From positions 50,774 to 114,773 of the forward strand of contig CAMVBS010000002.1 in NCBI GenBank assembly GCA_947165785.1: a DNA stretch of 64,000 nucleotides, written 5' to 3'. Source of the DNA: an uncultured Clostridia bacterium. Lineage in GTDB: Bacteria > Bacillota > Clostridia > Saccharofermentanales > Saccharofermentanaceae. Of this stretch, positions 30,297-40,708 are shown in pieces. Positions within the stretch are counted from its first letter, which is position 1, and each line of letters begins with the position of its first letter. Under the pieces are notes generated by a model that made no database searches, was not told where the DNA came from, and worked only from the letters and a program-made list of their open reading frames with translations. The position numbers were made by a program, and so were the translations under genes.

Positions 30297-31634
30297 TCAC
30301 CTGATCAACAGATTTCCGATAACTTCCTTACCTGCTATCTGTATCTGTTCGATCTCCTTCTTGATCAATGAGACACTGATCTTATCGAGCTTCTCAACAA
30401 GAACAACTGCATCATAATATTTCAAGTGATCGAATGCCTCTTTGTCAGTAAGAACATTCTTTTCCAGGCCGTACTGAAGTCCAAGATCCTTTGTCTTCTC
30501 CAGACTGGACTTGATAGCCTTGATCTGCTCATCAGATCTGATACCTGTGAACATGATCTTGGAAACATCAGGATGAGCAAGCTTAATGTTATTGACTGTT
30601 CTTATAACTGCCTCTTCCTGAGAATAAAGAAGTCCTCTGTTCTCCTTGTTAGCAATAAACCTGTCGAGCTTACTCTTCTTTACGGAATCATAAACGATCG
30701 TATTGGCTTCCGTGTAATACTCCAATTCATCTGAAGAATGAAGTCTGTTGTTCAAGTAGAAAAGAACATAGTAAAGGGCGATCATGCCGCATCCGCCTAC
30801 AGCACAGCCGAAGGCGAAATACTTTATAAAGCTCTTTGCTACATCCAACTTTGTAGGCATCGTAGGAGGCTCGACAGGGTACTCCACCTCAGCTTTTACG
30901 TTGTTAAGATTAACATTATCGTTATTGAGATCTCTAATGGTGTTCCTGATACCATTCTGAATGTTCTCAAAGCCCTCATCTTTACCAACCTTAGTGTATT
31001 TATTTACTTCGGAATAAGTAAAGCAAGCTCTTGTATCTTCTTCCAGTGTCTGAGTATAAGCTTCCAGCTGATCAAGAATGGACTCGAGCATTGCACTGGA
31101 CTGCTTTTCAGTCTTACCGTGGATCTTCAGATAGATCGTTCTGCCGGTAGCATCAACCGTATATGTAAAGAGCTCTCTTGCGTATTTTCCCTTGATATCG
31201 CCCTTCTTGCCAACCTTGTCCCAATCCGTGATATCTGTAAGGGCATTGGTATAAAGAGTCATAAGTCCCGTAGGGAAAGGTCTGGTTCCTCCCTCTCCGT
31301 TATCCACCTCATCAAACTGAAGGAATACGGATGAAGTTCCGACCTTATCTATATCGAATTCGAGGATAGGATCTTCCTGAAGTCTCTCGATCTCCTCGTT
31401 ATTAGCCTCGATCTGATTGTCGAACACAGTAGCTGCATCATCAGCTCTCTTCAATGCATCCTGATAATCGATAGCATCGATCTCGCATTGTTTCTTATCT
31501 CTGTCCCATCTTCTCAGTGTCTTAAAGACATCTAATCCGCACATCAAAATAGCAGCCGTTAAGGCTACTACCACAATACTTTTCCATCTTCTGACTATAT
31601 AGAAAAAACAGTCACGACCCTTGGCCTGATACAT
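30297..31634 (-). CDS. Chain-length determinant (Wzz-like) membrane protein
   Basis: N- and C-flanking TM helices with coiled-coil-rich central region, PVEPPTMPTKLDVAKSF before the second TM. Confidence 0.75.
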   Translation of the reverse strand: MYQAKGRDCFFYIVRRWKSIVVVALTAAILMCGLDVFKTLRRWDRDKKQCEIDAIDYQDALKRADDAATVFDNQIEANNEEIERLQEDPILEFDIDKVGTSSVFLQFDEVDNGEGGTRPFPTGLMTLYTNALTDITDWDKVGKKGDIKGKYARELFTYTVDATGRTIYLKIHGKTEKQSSAMLESILDQLEAYTQTLEEDTRACFTYSEVNKYTKVGKDEGFENIQNGIRNTIRDLNNDNVNLNNVKAEVEYPVEPPTMPTKLDVAKSFIKYFAFGCAVGGCGMIALYYVLFYLNNRLHSSDELEYYTEANTIVYDSVKKSKLDRFIANKENRGLLYSQEEAVIRTVNNIKLAHPDVSKIMFTGIRSDEQIKAIKSSLEKTKDLGLQYGLEKNVLTDKEAFDHLKYYDAVVLVEKLDKISVSLIKKEIEQIQIAGKEVIGNLLIR

Positions 31635-31732
31635 AGATCCTCAATCTCCTGACATTAGATAATCGTCCCAATAATTATAATATAATACACAAAGTTAGGA
31701 AATATGCTAGAGTCTCGGAGTTTTTGGGACTG

Positions 31733-33145
31733 TTACTTGGAGCCTTTGCGAGCGATAACGGCAAGGAATGTCTTGAAGAAGATCTTAATATCAAGACCCA
31801 GTGAAAAGTTCCTAATATACTCATTATCGAGCCTTACTATCTCTTCAAAATCAGTGATCTCCGACCTTCCCGATACCTGCCACATACCCGTAAGACCCGG
31901 CTTTATTGCAAGACGGCTTAAGTGATGCGGATCATACTGCTCGTACTCATCGAGCGTAGGAGGTCTTGTTCCTACCAGGGACATATCGCCCTTAAGGATA
32001 TTCCAGAACTGCGGGAACTCATCGATACTTGTCTTACGGATGAACTTACCGATCGGGAAGATACGTGGATCGTTATCCATCTTAAACATGAGACCCTTCA
32101 TCTGATTCTGGGCCATAAGCTCCTTCTTACGCTCCTCGGCATCCATGTACATGGAACGGAACTTGTACATCTTAAAGATCTTACCGTTCTTACCTACACG
32201 CTTCTGCGCGAAGAATACAGGTCCCGGAGACTGGATCTTGATGATCGGAGCAAAGATCAGGAAGAGAAGTCCTGTAAAGATAAGTCCGAATATGGACATG
32301 AATATATCGAAAACACGCTTGATGAAGAGTTCTCCGAACGTCCCTCTGTTTATCGCAGCGGTTAAGACTGAATAAGGACCCTTCTGCTCCATCTGGATAT
32401 TCGGAAGACTTGCCATCTCCATATTAAGTCCGATGTGTACGGTAATTCCCATGTTAAGGAACTGCTCAGATAACTGACCGTTCTCATCACCGTGAGCCAG
32501 GATATATACCTCGTTAACGGCGTTCTCCTTAATGAAGTCAAAGCTGTCATTCATCTTGATGACAGGGATCCCGTCGATCTCAGTATCACTGTTCTCATCA
32601 AGAAGGATTATTCCTACGAATGTCAAAAGTCCGTTGTTATCGATCTTAAGGGCATTAAGGAAGTCATTTACCGTGTCCTTGTGAGTGACGACAATAACGT
32701 TGGAATTGATCTTGCCGTTCCTGAAATTCTTCTGGATAAAGACCTTACGAAGACACCTCAGGATGTACATATAGACATTACTCAGAACGAAGAACATTCC
32801 GAATACCATTCGTGAATAAGTAGCACTCTCCTTAAATACGAACAGGATACCTATAACTCCCAGGATGACTTCAGAATTAACTATCAAAGTCTGCCACATC
32901 TCCTTAAGAAATCCCCTCTTAAGGATGCTGCTGTGAAAGCTTCCGAAGAGCATCAAGATCACATAGATCGCAACGATAGCGATGTCGATCTTCCAGTAAA
33001 AACTCAGATTATCGGAAACTCGGTTGAACCAGATAGCAACAGCAGAAGCAAATGCAAGCTCTATGCTGATGAGATCCAGCAATATGAAATCTATATGTTT
33101 AGAACGTACTGTGCCGCTTTTCTGCATTGCTACTCCGCTGATCAA
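31733..33145 (-). CDS. Exopolysaccharide polyprenyl-phosphate sugar-1-phosphate transferase (WbaP/WcaJ-like)
   Basis: KRVFDIFMSIFGLI...IKIQSPGPVFFAQKRVGKNGKIFKMYKFRSM...TSIDEFPQFWNILKGDMSLVGTRPP. Confidence 0.95.
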   Translation of the reverse strand: MISGVAMQKSGTVRSKHIDFILLDLISIELAFASAVAIWFNRVSDNLSFYWKIDIAIVAIYVILMLFGSFHSSILKRGFLKEMWQTLIVNSEVILGVIGILFVFKESATYSRMVFGMFFVLSNVYMYILRCLRKVFIQKNFRNGKINSNVIVVTHKDTVNDFLNALKIDNNGLLTFVGIILLDENSDTEIDGIPVIKMNDSFDFIKENAVNEVYILAHGDENGQLSEQFLNMGITVHIGLNMEMASLPNIQMEQKGPYSVLTAAINRGTFGELFIKRVFDIFMSIFGLIFTGLLFLIFAPIIKIQSPGPVFFAQKRVGKNGKIFKMYKFRSMYMDAEERKKELMAQNQMKGLMFKMDNDPRIFPIGKFIRKTSIDEFPQFWNILKGDMSLVGTRPPTLDEYEQYDPHHLSRLAIKPGLTGMWQVSGRSEITDFEEIVRLDNEYIRNFSLGLDIKIFFKTFLAVIARKGSK

Positions 33146-33255
33146 ACAATAAATATCCAGGGCAGAAAACCCATGAGTACATTATATCTTTATATTGTTA
33201 TTTTTCAATTTGACACAGGTTACAAAAAAGTGGCAATTCTTCGTGTTTTCCCTAA

Positions 33256-33287
33256 CAAAAAGGAGCCGTCCCGATGGGCGACTCCCT
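33256..33287 (-). terminator. Rho-independent terminator of Hsp20 gene
   Basis: On minus strand GGGAGTCGCCCATCGGGACGGCTCC followed by TTTTTGTT, downstream of stop at 33314. Confidence 0.7.
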
Positions 33288-33313
33288 TGTGGTTAGTGAG
33301 TATTAAAATGGCA

Positions 33314-33760
33314 TCAGCCTTCTATGGCGATCTGACCCGATCCCGGCAGAGCCTGGACCTGACGTGGTATCGTGAGCTTCAGTACACCGTCTTCGAACTT
33401 GGCCTTGATATCCTCGGTCTTGATCTGGTCACCTACGTAGAAACTACGTTGCATTGAACCGGAATAACGCTCGTGACGGATCACTTTGCCCTTCTTGTTG
33501 GTCTTCTCTTCATCGTGGCCCTTGGTTGCGCTTATGGTCATGTAACCATTCTCGAGCTTACAGTCGATCTGATCTTTCTTAAATCCCGGAAGATCTACCT
33601 CAAGCTCATAGTTGTCGTCATTCTCGCGGACATCGGTCTGCATGACGTGTTTGGCGTTCTTGCCATAGAGCTTACGGTCGATATTATCGAACTCGTGTGT
33701 CGGGAAACCGAACATCCAATCATCAAATAAATTCTCTCCAAAAATGCTAGGCATCAACAT
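33314..33760 (-). CDS. Hsp20/alpha-crystallin family small heat shock protein
   Basis: TDVRENDDNYELEVDLPGFKKDQIDCKLENGYMTISA...RSFYVGDQIKTEDIKAKFEDGVLKLTIPR. Confidence 0.95.
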   Translation of the reverse strand: MLMPSIFGENLFDDWMFGFPTHEFDNIDRKLYGKNAKHVMQTDVRENDDNYELEVDLPGFKKDQIDCKLENGYMTISATKGHDEEKTNKKGKVIRHERYSGSMQRSFYVGDQIKTEDIKAKFEDGVLKLTIPRQVQALPGSGQIAIEG

Positions 33761-33841
33761 AAATCATTCCTCCAATCACTAGTTGATTTAGCATTGGGGC
33801 GGAGGTCTTATATCTGATCTTCGTTCCTTTGTTATGGCTTT

Positions 33842-33869
33842 ATTATAGACCCGGAATTAGCACTGTCAA
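33842..33869 (-). promoter_or_regulatory. Sigma-A-type promoter of hsp20
   Basis: Minus strand TTGACA (33864-33869)-16 bp-TATAAT (33842-33847). Confidence 0.75.
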
Positions 33870-33883
33870 GGTGAGAGTGCTAA
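33857..33883. promoter_or_regulatory. CIRCE element (HrcA operator)
   Basis: TTAGCACTG-TCAAGGTGA-GAGTGCTAA; one mismatch to consensus TTAGCACTC-N9-GAGTGCTAA; overlaps the -35 of hsp20. Confidence 0.92.
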
Positions 33884-33918
33884 TAAAAAGTGCACAAACA
33901 ATTTTGTGCACTTTTTAT
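33883..33918. terminator. Perfect 16-bp inverted repeat, likely terminator of 33948..35171
   Basis: ATAAAAAGTGCACAAA-CAAT-TTTGTGCACTTTTTAT; hairpin plus T-tract on the minus strand, abutting the CIRCE element. Confidence 0.8.
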
Positions 33919-33947
33919 CGTGATTGGGACTATAATTAGTGGGGCTG

Positions 33948-35171
33948 TTACTTTGCTAAGTGCGACCCCTGATACTCGTATTCCTCAGCATCTATCAGCA
34001 ACTGAACATGCTTATATCCCTGGCTTTGATCGCCTGTCAGAAGCTCCTTGTCGATGGTATAGACAACATAGTAGCTGTGACCTGCTTCGTATTGACCTTC
34101 ATCAGTACGTACCTTGATGAATGTCGGATCATCAAATATACAGATGTCACCGGATTCATCCTTCTGGATCTCCTTGATACTGACTTCCTTGACGTACCAC
34201 TCGTCATCACCTGAATATGTTATGTTCTCATCTCCGATAATGGTCCTTCCCGGAGCCGATGTCGAGATGATCTTCTGTCCGTTGATGTTAACGGTCGATC
34301 CTTCAAGAAATGATGTGAACGGTAACCAGAGCATGACGGCCGAGAACACGATAAATATGATGGACATCACAAGTTTGATAGGAAAGCCCTTTACCGCCGG
34401 ATTATAGATGCATTCCGGATATTTAGGCGAGATATCGATAACGGTGTTGATGCCCAAAGGCTTATCGCTGTCAGCTCCTGCCTTGAATTCATCATAAACG
34501 CCCGTGAACTTCTCACCCTGATAGTTATATTCGAATACCGGTGAAGTGAAGATCGTCGTATGTCTGCCGTGTTTTCCGCTTTTTTCTACATACCTTGCAT
34601 AGCCGATCACGGTTGCATTGACCTGTTCATTATATGAACGGCTGCGGGCTGAAAGACTCGCGATGGTCGTAGTTATAAGGCCGAATGAAAGTGAAGCGAA
34701 CACACCGCCAAAGGCAAAGCATATCTTGTTGGCTATTGGAGCATCCTTTACGATAAGAAACAAGCCGATCAAAGGCACGATGACGGCAAGGATAAAGGAG
34801 ATTCCCCAAAGCTTGGTGCTCAGCGTATCAGCCGTAAGCCTCTTTCCGATGGTCTTTCCCATGAGGCTAAGTATTCCGAAGATAAAGAATACCGCTCCGA
34901 AGCCGATCGCGATCAGGAGAAGTTTCTGAAGGAAGATACCGATGATGATAAGGACAAAGCATGCCAGGAATACTATGGTAAACGGACTTTTGGCAATGGA
35001 TGTCCTGCCGCTGCCATCATCCTCTTTATTGAAGATACCTCTGGCCATGTTCTTGGCCTGCTCGAGTGTTTCGGTGGTGTATTCACTTACGAATTCGTGA
35101 CGCTCTGAAGACGGGATTGTCTGCCTGTCGTCGACCCAGTATTTCAGGGTGTTTTCGAGATCTATCTTCAT
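33948..35171 (-). CDS. DUF3592-like membrane protein
   Basis: Several TM segments, VNATVIGYARYVEKSGKHGRHTTIFTSPVFEYNYQGEKF resembles DUF3592. Confidence 0.65.
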   Translation of the reverse strand: MKIDLENTLKYWVDDRQTIPSSERHEFVSEYTTETLEQAKNMARGIFNKEDDGSGRTSIAKSPFTIVFLACFVLIIIGIFLQKLLLIAIGFGAVFFIFGILSLMGKTIGKRLTADTLSTKLWGISFILAVIVPLIGLFLIVKDAPIANKICFAFGGVFASLSFGLITTTIASLSARSRSYNEQVNATVIGYARYVEKSGKHGRHTTIFTSPVFEYNYQGEKFTGVYDEFKAGADSDKPLGINTVIDISPKYPECIYNPAVKGFPIKLVMSIIFIVFSAVMLWLPFTSFLEGSTVNINGQKIISTSAPGRTIIGDENITYSGDDEWYVKEVSIKEIQKDESGDICIFDDPTFIKVRTDEGQYEAGHSYYVVYTIDKELLTGDQSQGYKHVQLLIDAEEYEYQGSHLAK

Positions 35172-35262
35172 ACTTGCCCTCCAAATAAAAGATATATACC
35201 TATCCTATCAGATAAAAACTTTATGATAAATCGGAGTTTTGGCAATTTAACAATACCGTAAA

Positions 35263-35910
35263 TCAGTAAATGAAGAGAAAGATGCCGAACCAGTGGACTA
35301 TAGCTCCCGCGAGAACGAACAGGTGCCAGATGAAATGGTCGCCTTTCTTGTCCTTGGCAAACGGGATCATTCCGACCGTGTAGATAATACCGCCTCCGAG
35401 TGTCATCAGGAAAAGAGGCATATTGTCCTTGACCATACCCGGGATAAACAGGACTCCGCTCCAGCCGATCAGGAAGTACAGCGTGAAATGTATCGGCCTT
35501 AAGCGACCGGGGCCGAATACGCCTATGAGCGTAATTCCGAGTATTATAAGTCCCCATTGTATCGAAAACATCACGATGCCCTTCACATCGCCCCAATAGA
35601 CCAGACAGAACGGAGCAAAAGATCCTCCGATCAAAAGATATATCGACGAGTAGTCAAAACGCCGCCACAGTCTTTTTACCGCAAGGCCCGTCTTGAATGA
35701 GTGGTAAAGGCAGCTCATGAGGAACAGCAATATCAGGCAGATGCCGTAAAAGAGCGATGCCATGAGCTTGAGACCCGTATCGGAATAAACAAGAAGGATG
35801 ACAAAACCCGCGATGGACAGTCCCGCGCCAAGGCCGTGTGTTATCGCGTTTCCTATCTCTTCGAGAAGGCTTCTTTTGGGAGGTTCGTTAGTTCTCGTCT
35901 TGCGTGGCAT
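35263..35910 (-). CDS. Hemolysin III/TrhA (PAQR) family membrane protein
   Basis: EIGNAITHGLGAGLS...YHSF...RRFDYSSIYLLIGGSFAPF...FHLFVLAGAIVHWFGIF-type pattern. Confidence 0.9.
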   Translation of the reverse strand: MPRKTRTNEPPKRSLLEEIGNAITHGLGAGLSIAGFVILLVYSDTGLKLMASLFYGICLILLFLMSCLYHSFKTGLAVKRLWRRFDYSSIYLLIGGSFAPFCLVYWGDVKGIVMFSIQWGLIILGITLIGVFGPGRLRPIHFTLYFLIGWSGVLFIPGMVKDNMPLFLMTLGGGIIYTVGMIPFAKDKKGDHFIWHLFVLAGAIVHWFGIFLFIY

Positions 35911-37873
35911 GCTCTATGCGTCCTTCCGTAACAAGCTCAGTCATCTTGTCTGATGACACAGGACCCGAGAAATAGAATCCCTGGATAACATCGACTCCCA
36001 GTGACTTCAATGTCTCGATCTGGGAATCGCGCTCAACGCCCTCAGCGACGATATCAACATCGATGGAGTGAGCCATCCTGACTATATGCTCCAATATCGC
36101 GAGATCCCTCTCATCCTCTTTATCGACGAAGCCCTTGTCGATCTTGAGCGTATCAAAGCTTATCTCACGAAGGAGCGTAAGAGAAGAGCTCTCCACACCG
36201 AAGTCATCGATGGAAGCCCTGAAGCCGTAGGAATGAAGAAGGTCAACGAACTCTTTAAGTGTCTCAAGGTTAGGCTTATCGGATCTCTCGGTGATCTCAA
36301 CTTCGATGAGATCGTGAGGGATGTCGTATTTGTTTACCATATCGTTGATGATCCTGGCCATAATAGGCGATAAGTGGATCCTGCAGTAGTTAACGGAGAT
36401 AACAGGCGGCTCAAGCCCCGCATCGATCCAGCGCTTCAGGTCCTGACATACCTGCTCGAGGATAATGAGGTCGAGCTCGGATACCGAGTGGTCGATCTCC
36501 ATCGTAGGAAGGAATTCCGAAGGCTGCCTGATGCTTCCGTCACGGTCCCAGCGTGCGAGAGCTTCCGCGCCGCAGAGCTTGTTGTCACTGATCCTGACCT
36601 TAGGCTGATAGTATGCGAGGAACTCGTTGTTCTTGAAGCCCTTGCGGATCGCATCATATTGCTGCTTGGTCTTCTCGAGGCTGTCCATGAGGGACTGGGT
36701 CATCATGACGATGTCAGGCGCGCTCGATGTCTTGGCCATGGAAAGTGCCGTACCTGCGTATGCGATGACTTCCTGACCGTCCAGGTCTTCCCTTAAGATC
36801 TCATATACGCCGGCTCTCGCGCCAATGGAGACCGTGCCCTTCTGGCCGTCCTGTTCGAAGGTGACCTTATGCTTCTCGATCTGCTTAAGGAACCCGTGAA
36901 GCGATTCTTTCTTTATGATCGCCACGAACTGATTTCCATACTGCCTTCCGAGGATCTCGTCGTCTTCGAGTATGGAACGAAGATCTCTTGCATAATTCAG
37001 AAGGATCGTCGTACCGAGCTCCATTCCGTGGATCCTGTTGACCTCAGAGAACTGCTTCAGATCGAAAAAGACAACAGCGTACTTAAGACGGTCCTTGCCG
37101 ATGAGATTGGTGTTATACCATTCGATACAGCCGTGCTCGTTGGCAAGGCCCGTACGGACCTCGGTCATTCCTACCCTGACGATCTCCCTGTTCCTGTCGA
37201 TACCGCTTTCAGCGAACATCAGAAGGATCGCAAAGCCGATGCTGATCTCCAGGAAGGAGTATCCCGGGTGTATGAAGTGGGCCAGAAAGCCCAGGCACGG
37301 AAGTACGAGGTATGTGATGAAAACGGCGAACTTGTGCGCGCCGAGTTGTTTTCGATAAGGAATAAGGATGCTTGTAACAAGTAATGCACCGGAAGCGGGG
37401 ATCACGGCAGAGAGCCAGAAAAGCGGGCCTCTGTGGTAGATGCCGCTGTTGTCGATGGTGTAATACATGCCCGTAAACTGAGAGACGATGACAAGAAGAA
37501 CTCCCGAAAGAGCGATCCCCAGGGATATGATGAACCTCTTCCTGCATGGCATGTCGGGCTTAAGGTCGATCCTGCCGAAGATGACGAGCGCCAGATAGAT
37601 GACGTACGCGAACAGCAAAAGATCCAGGCATGCGAATACGGCAAAATGCGTCACTATCTCGAGCGTGACATATGTGGGCTCCGTTCGCCCGGCGTAGACA
37701 TAAGTGAGGAATTCCGAAAGGAGCATGACACCCGCCAGGGCATTGAGGGCGGTCATCGGGACGACGATCTTCTTGAAGCTCATGTTAGACGCAGAGATCA
37801 GGGCCGCTGTAAAACAAAAACACGACTCGAACAGCAGAAATGCCACAAAAACAGACAATGCGTCTAAAGCCAA
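35888..37873 (-). CDS. Membrane-anchored GGDEF-EAL protein (degenerate GGDEF, intact EAL)
   Basis: GRQYGNQFVAII at the GGDEF site; EALARWDRDG, IDDFGVESSSLTLL, EGVE of EAL. Confidence 0.9.
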   Translation of the reverse strand: MALDALSVFVAFLLFESCFCFTAALISASNMSFKKIVVPMTALNALAGVMLLSEFLTYVYAGRTEPTYVTLEIVTHFAVFACLDLLLFAYVIYLALVIFGRIDLKPDMPCRKRFIISLGIALSGVLLVIVSQFTGMYYTIDNSGIYHRGPLFWLSAVIPASGALLVTSILIPYRKQLGAHKFAVFITYLVLPCLGFLAHFIHPGYSFLEISIGFAILLMFAESGIDRNREIVRVGMTEVRTGLANEHGCIEWYNTNLIGKDRLKYAVVFFDLKQFSEVNRIHGMELGTTILLNYARDLRSILEDDEILGRQYGNQFVAIIKKESLHGFLKQIEKHKVTFEQDGQKGTVSIGARAGVYEILREDLDGQEVIAYAGTALSMAKTSSAPDIVMMTQSLMDSLEKTKQQYDAIRKGFKNNEFLAYYQPKVRISDNKLCGAEALARWDRDGSIRQPSEFLPTMEIDHSVSELDLIILEQVCQDLKRWIDAGLEPPVISVNYCRIHLSPIMARIINDMVNKYDIPHDLIEVEITERSDKPNLETLKEFVDLLHSYGFRASIDDFGVESSSLTLLREISFDTLKIDKGFVDKEDERDLAILEHIVRMAHSIDVDIVAEGVERDSQIETLKSLGVDVIQGFYFSGPVSSDKMTELVTEGRIEHATQDEN

Positions 37874-38028
37874 ACCTTCAGCCCTCGCTTCCTTCCGTGA
37901 TAGTTTTATAATAATACAACAAAAATAAAGCCTTTTTAAGGATTTGTGAATATATTAGAAATGTACGCGCGCGGAAAAGGCGGGTTAACAGTGTTACAAA
38001 TGCCGTGATATCAGTGGGTGTAACGTTT

Positions 38029-39270
38029 TCAGATGATGCCGTAGGAGATCTTGGTCTCAAGGACCTTAAGTACCTTGGAATCGAGCTCTTCCATGGTCAG
38101 GGTGCCGTCTGAAACGGCAGTCCTTACTCCCTCCAGGGCAAGATCCAGGTCATCAGGCATGAGGATCATGTCCGCGCCTGCTTTAAGCGCCATGACAGCC
38201 GCTTCGTCTGATGTGTAGCTGTCGGTTATCGCGCCCATCCAGAACGAATCGGTTATGATGAGGCCCTCAAATCCCAGATCATCGCGAAGGATCGACATCA
38301 TCTCGGGAGAAAGAGTTGCGGGAAGGTCCCCTGTTACTGAAGGGACAGTTATGTGACCGACCATGACAAATGGAGCGTTGTGATCGATGCCGGCCTTGAA
38401 CGGGATAAGCTCAGCTTCGAGAAGTTCCTGCGAAGTCTTGTCCAGCACCGCAAAGCCGTAATGAGTGTCGGCCGATGCCGCACCGTGGCCCGGGAAATGT
38501 TTAAGGGAGCATAGAATCCCCGAATCGTTAAAGGCGTCAACGGACAGGCTTACCTTGTCTGCGACTTCTTCGGGGTCGCTTCCGAAAGCCCTGTTTCCGA
38601 TGACACTTTGGTCATCAAATGCTATATCGGTTACCGGCGCGAAATCCGTGTTAAACCCGTATCCGCTGAGGTATTCCGAGATCTGCGCGTACATATCATA
38701 AGGATCTTCGATCTCATTCGCGGGCAGGAACCGGGGCACGTCGAAGTTCTCGTTACCTGCGATCCTTACGATATCGCCGCCTTCTTCATCGATGGCAACG
38801 AACATGCCGCGTGAGCTGAACTCGGCGTTAAATTCCGTGATCTGCTCGGGACTTACTATATTGCCTCCGAATATCGCCACGCCTCCGACAGGATACTGCG
38901 AGAGCCTGTCGCGGAACTCATCCGTTATAGCAGTCAGATATTCGGTCTTCTCGCAGCCCATTATCTGCTCAGGAGTAACTACAAAAAGCTGCATGATCTT
39001 CTCTTCAGTACTCATTCCTTCAAGGATAAGCTCGGCTCGTGACATTTCTTCAGTCTCCGACGGCTCGGTCTCGGACACTGAAACTTCAGTCACCGTATTC
39101 GTAACCTCTGTCGCTTCAGTCTCGAAGGTCGTTTCCGTCTCTTCGGCCATTTCCGCTGAAGTCGTGATCTCAGACACAGGAGTCTCTGACGGCTCGGAGC
39201 CGTTCCCTATCGAGCAGCCGCAGAGAAGAAAGAACGGTATCAGAAAAAGTGCGATCTTACGTCGTATCAT
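38029..39270 (-). CDS. Glycoside hydrolase family 3 lipoprotein (beta-N-acetylhexosaminidase-like)
   Basis: Lipobox LLCGCS; FVAIDEEGGDIVRI, CSLKHFPGHGAASADTHYG, LIITDSFWMGAI. Confidence 0.9.
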   Translation of the reverse strand: MIRRKIALFLIPFFLLCGCSIGNGSEPSETPVSEITTSAEMAEETETTFETEATEVTNTVTEVSVSETEPSETEEMSRAELILEGMSTEEKIMQLFVVTPEQIMGCEKTEYLTAITDEFRDRLSQYPVGGVAIFGGNIVSPEQITEFNAEFSSRGMFVAIDEEGGDIVRIAGNENFDVPRFLPANEIEDPYDMYAQISEYLSGYGFNTDFAPVTDIAFDDQSVIGNRAFGSDPEEVADKVSLSVDAFNDSGILCSLKHFPGHGAASADTHYGFAVLDKTSQELLEAELIPFKAGIDHNAPFVMVGHITVPSVTGDLPATLSPEMMSILRDDLGFEGLIITDSFWMGAITDSYTSDEAAVMALKAGADMILMPDDLDLALEGVRTAVSDGTLTMEELDSKVLKVLETKISYGII

Positions 39271-40706
39271 TTCATGAGCTTCCTGCTGTCGATGAGCTTA
39301 TATGAACAGATCTTCTCATACTTCGGAAGTCTGGTGTTAAGTTCGGCGATGAGCGGATCGATGTCGATCTTTTCATTGGCGAAGATATTACAGCAGAGCC
39401 TTCCGTCACGGACATATACCTTGACCGAAGTAATCGAAGGCGACAGTTCGCGGACCTTGGATGCGATCTTTTCGGATGCGACATTCTCGCCGTTACTTAA
39501 TGTCACCATCGTGTCCTTGCGGCCGCGGATGTAGACCTTGTTGTCGCGGATCGTACCTATGTCGCCCGTCAGATAATAACCGTCAGGCGAGAATGCTCTG
39601 GATGTTGCCTCAGGATCACCGTAGTAACCCTTGAAGACATTGGGTCCTTTAAGTGCGAGCTCGCCGAATCCGTCCTCGTCAGGATCCATTACCTTCGCGT
39701 CCAGGTTCTCCATTATGGTTCCAGAACTTCTAAGATCGGCGTTATCCGGATAATCGATCGCGAACGCAGACGCCGTCTCGGAAAGTCCGTAGGAATTCAT
39801 GAGGCATATGCCCTCACTCGTGAATGCATATCGAAGCTCAGGCGTGATCGCTGCTCCGCCCGAGAACAGATACTTGAGCCTTCCGCCCAGAAGCGCCTTG
39901 ATCGGCACGTTCATCTTAGTCGCAGCATCTTTAAACCTCTCGAAAATGATAGGCACACCGCAAAATGCCGTCGGCTTACACAAAGCCATCTCCTGCGGCA
40001 TGCTCCTTATGTCGTGGCACAGATAGACACCGTAACCGAACACGAAGGAATAAAGATAATTGAACACGGTCGCGTAAGTATGATTCAACGGAAGGAAGAG
40101 ATAACACGAATCTTCAGGTGTCAGCGGCACGCGTTTGCCAAGTCCCTCGTAGCTCGCGAACATGTTATTTACCGAGAGCATGCAGCCCTTAGGAAATGAT
40201 GTCGTTCCGCTGGTAAATACCATCTTGGCAGGCTCATCCGGATCCTTCGGCTCGATGGTAAAAAGCGGCACGTCAACAGATGACAATATCTCTTCGAATT
40301 CATCCTCGATGGAGATGAACCTGACGCCCGGATGATCGGCTCTTATCATGTCAACATTGGCCTTCAGTTCATTGCTGTAGAAAAGGCATGCGACATCGAA
40401 CTTTCCGATCGCATAAGACAGGTCATCACTCTGCCAGTCCTTGGAGATACCGACCGTCATTCCGACGTAGGTCATGACCGCGGTATCGATGGTGATCCAG
40501 GCGATCGAATTCGGTGAATATACGCCGATGTTCCTGCCCTTGAATCCGTTGTCGATGAGGTACGCCGATAACCTGTTTACACGGGTTATGAAATCGCCCA
40601 ACGTTAAGGCTCGATACGAGCCGTTTTCGAGCTCAAAAAAATGCTCCTGATCCTTCCATTTGTCGTAATCTTTCTTTAAGATCTCATGAAAGATGTTTGC
40701 TGCCAT
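39267..40706 (-). CDS. AMP-binding acyl-CoA synthetase/acyl-AMP ligase
   Basis: MVFTSGTTSFPKGCMLS, MNSYGLSETAS, YYLTGDIG, IRGRKDTMV. Confidence 0.92.
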   Translation of the reverse strand: MAANIFHEILKKDYDKWKDQEHFFELENGSYRALTLGDFITRVNRLSAYLIDNGFKGRNIGVYSPNSIAWITIDTAVMTYVGMTVGISKDWQSDDLSYAIGKFDVACLFYSNELKANVDMIRADHPGVRFISIEDEFEEILSSVDVPLFTIEPKDPDEPAKMVFTSGTTSFPKGCMLSVNNMFASYEGLGKRVPLTPEDSCYLFLPLNHTYATVFNYLYSFVFGYGVYLCHDIRSMPQEMALCKPTAFCGVPIIFERFKDAATKMNVPIKALLGGRLKYLFSGGAAITPELRYAFTSEGICLMNSYGLSETASAFAIDYPDNADLRSSGTIMENLDAKVMDPDEDGFGELALKGPNVFKGYYGDPEATSRAFSPDGYYLTGDIGTIRDNKVYIRGRKDTMVTLSNGENVASEKIASKVRELSPSITSVKVYVRDGRLCCNIFANEKIDIDPLIAELNTRLPKYEKICSYKLIDSRKLMK

Positions 40707-40708
40707 AG

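Noticed and set aside
33883-33918. Perfect inverted repeat as a second operator for hsp20
   Set aside because: Stem with flanking T-tract immediately after a minus-strand stop fits a terminator better; it is upstream of the CIRCE/promoter.
36374-37867. Antisense ORFs over the GGDEF-EAL gene (36374..36796, 36869..37384, 37433..37867)
   Set aside because: The opposite strand has clear EAL motifs; these are shadow frames.
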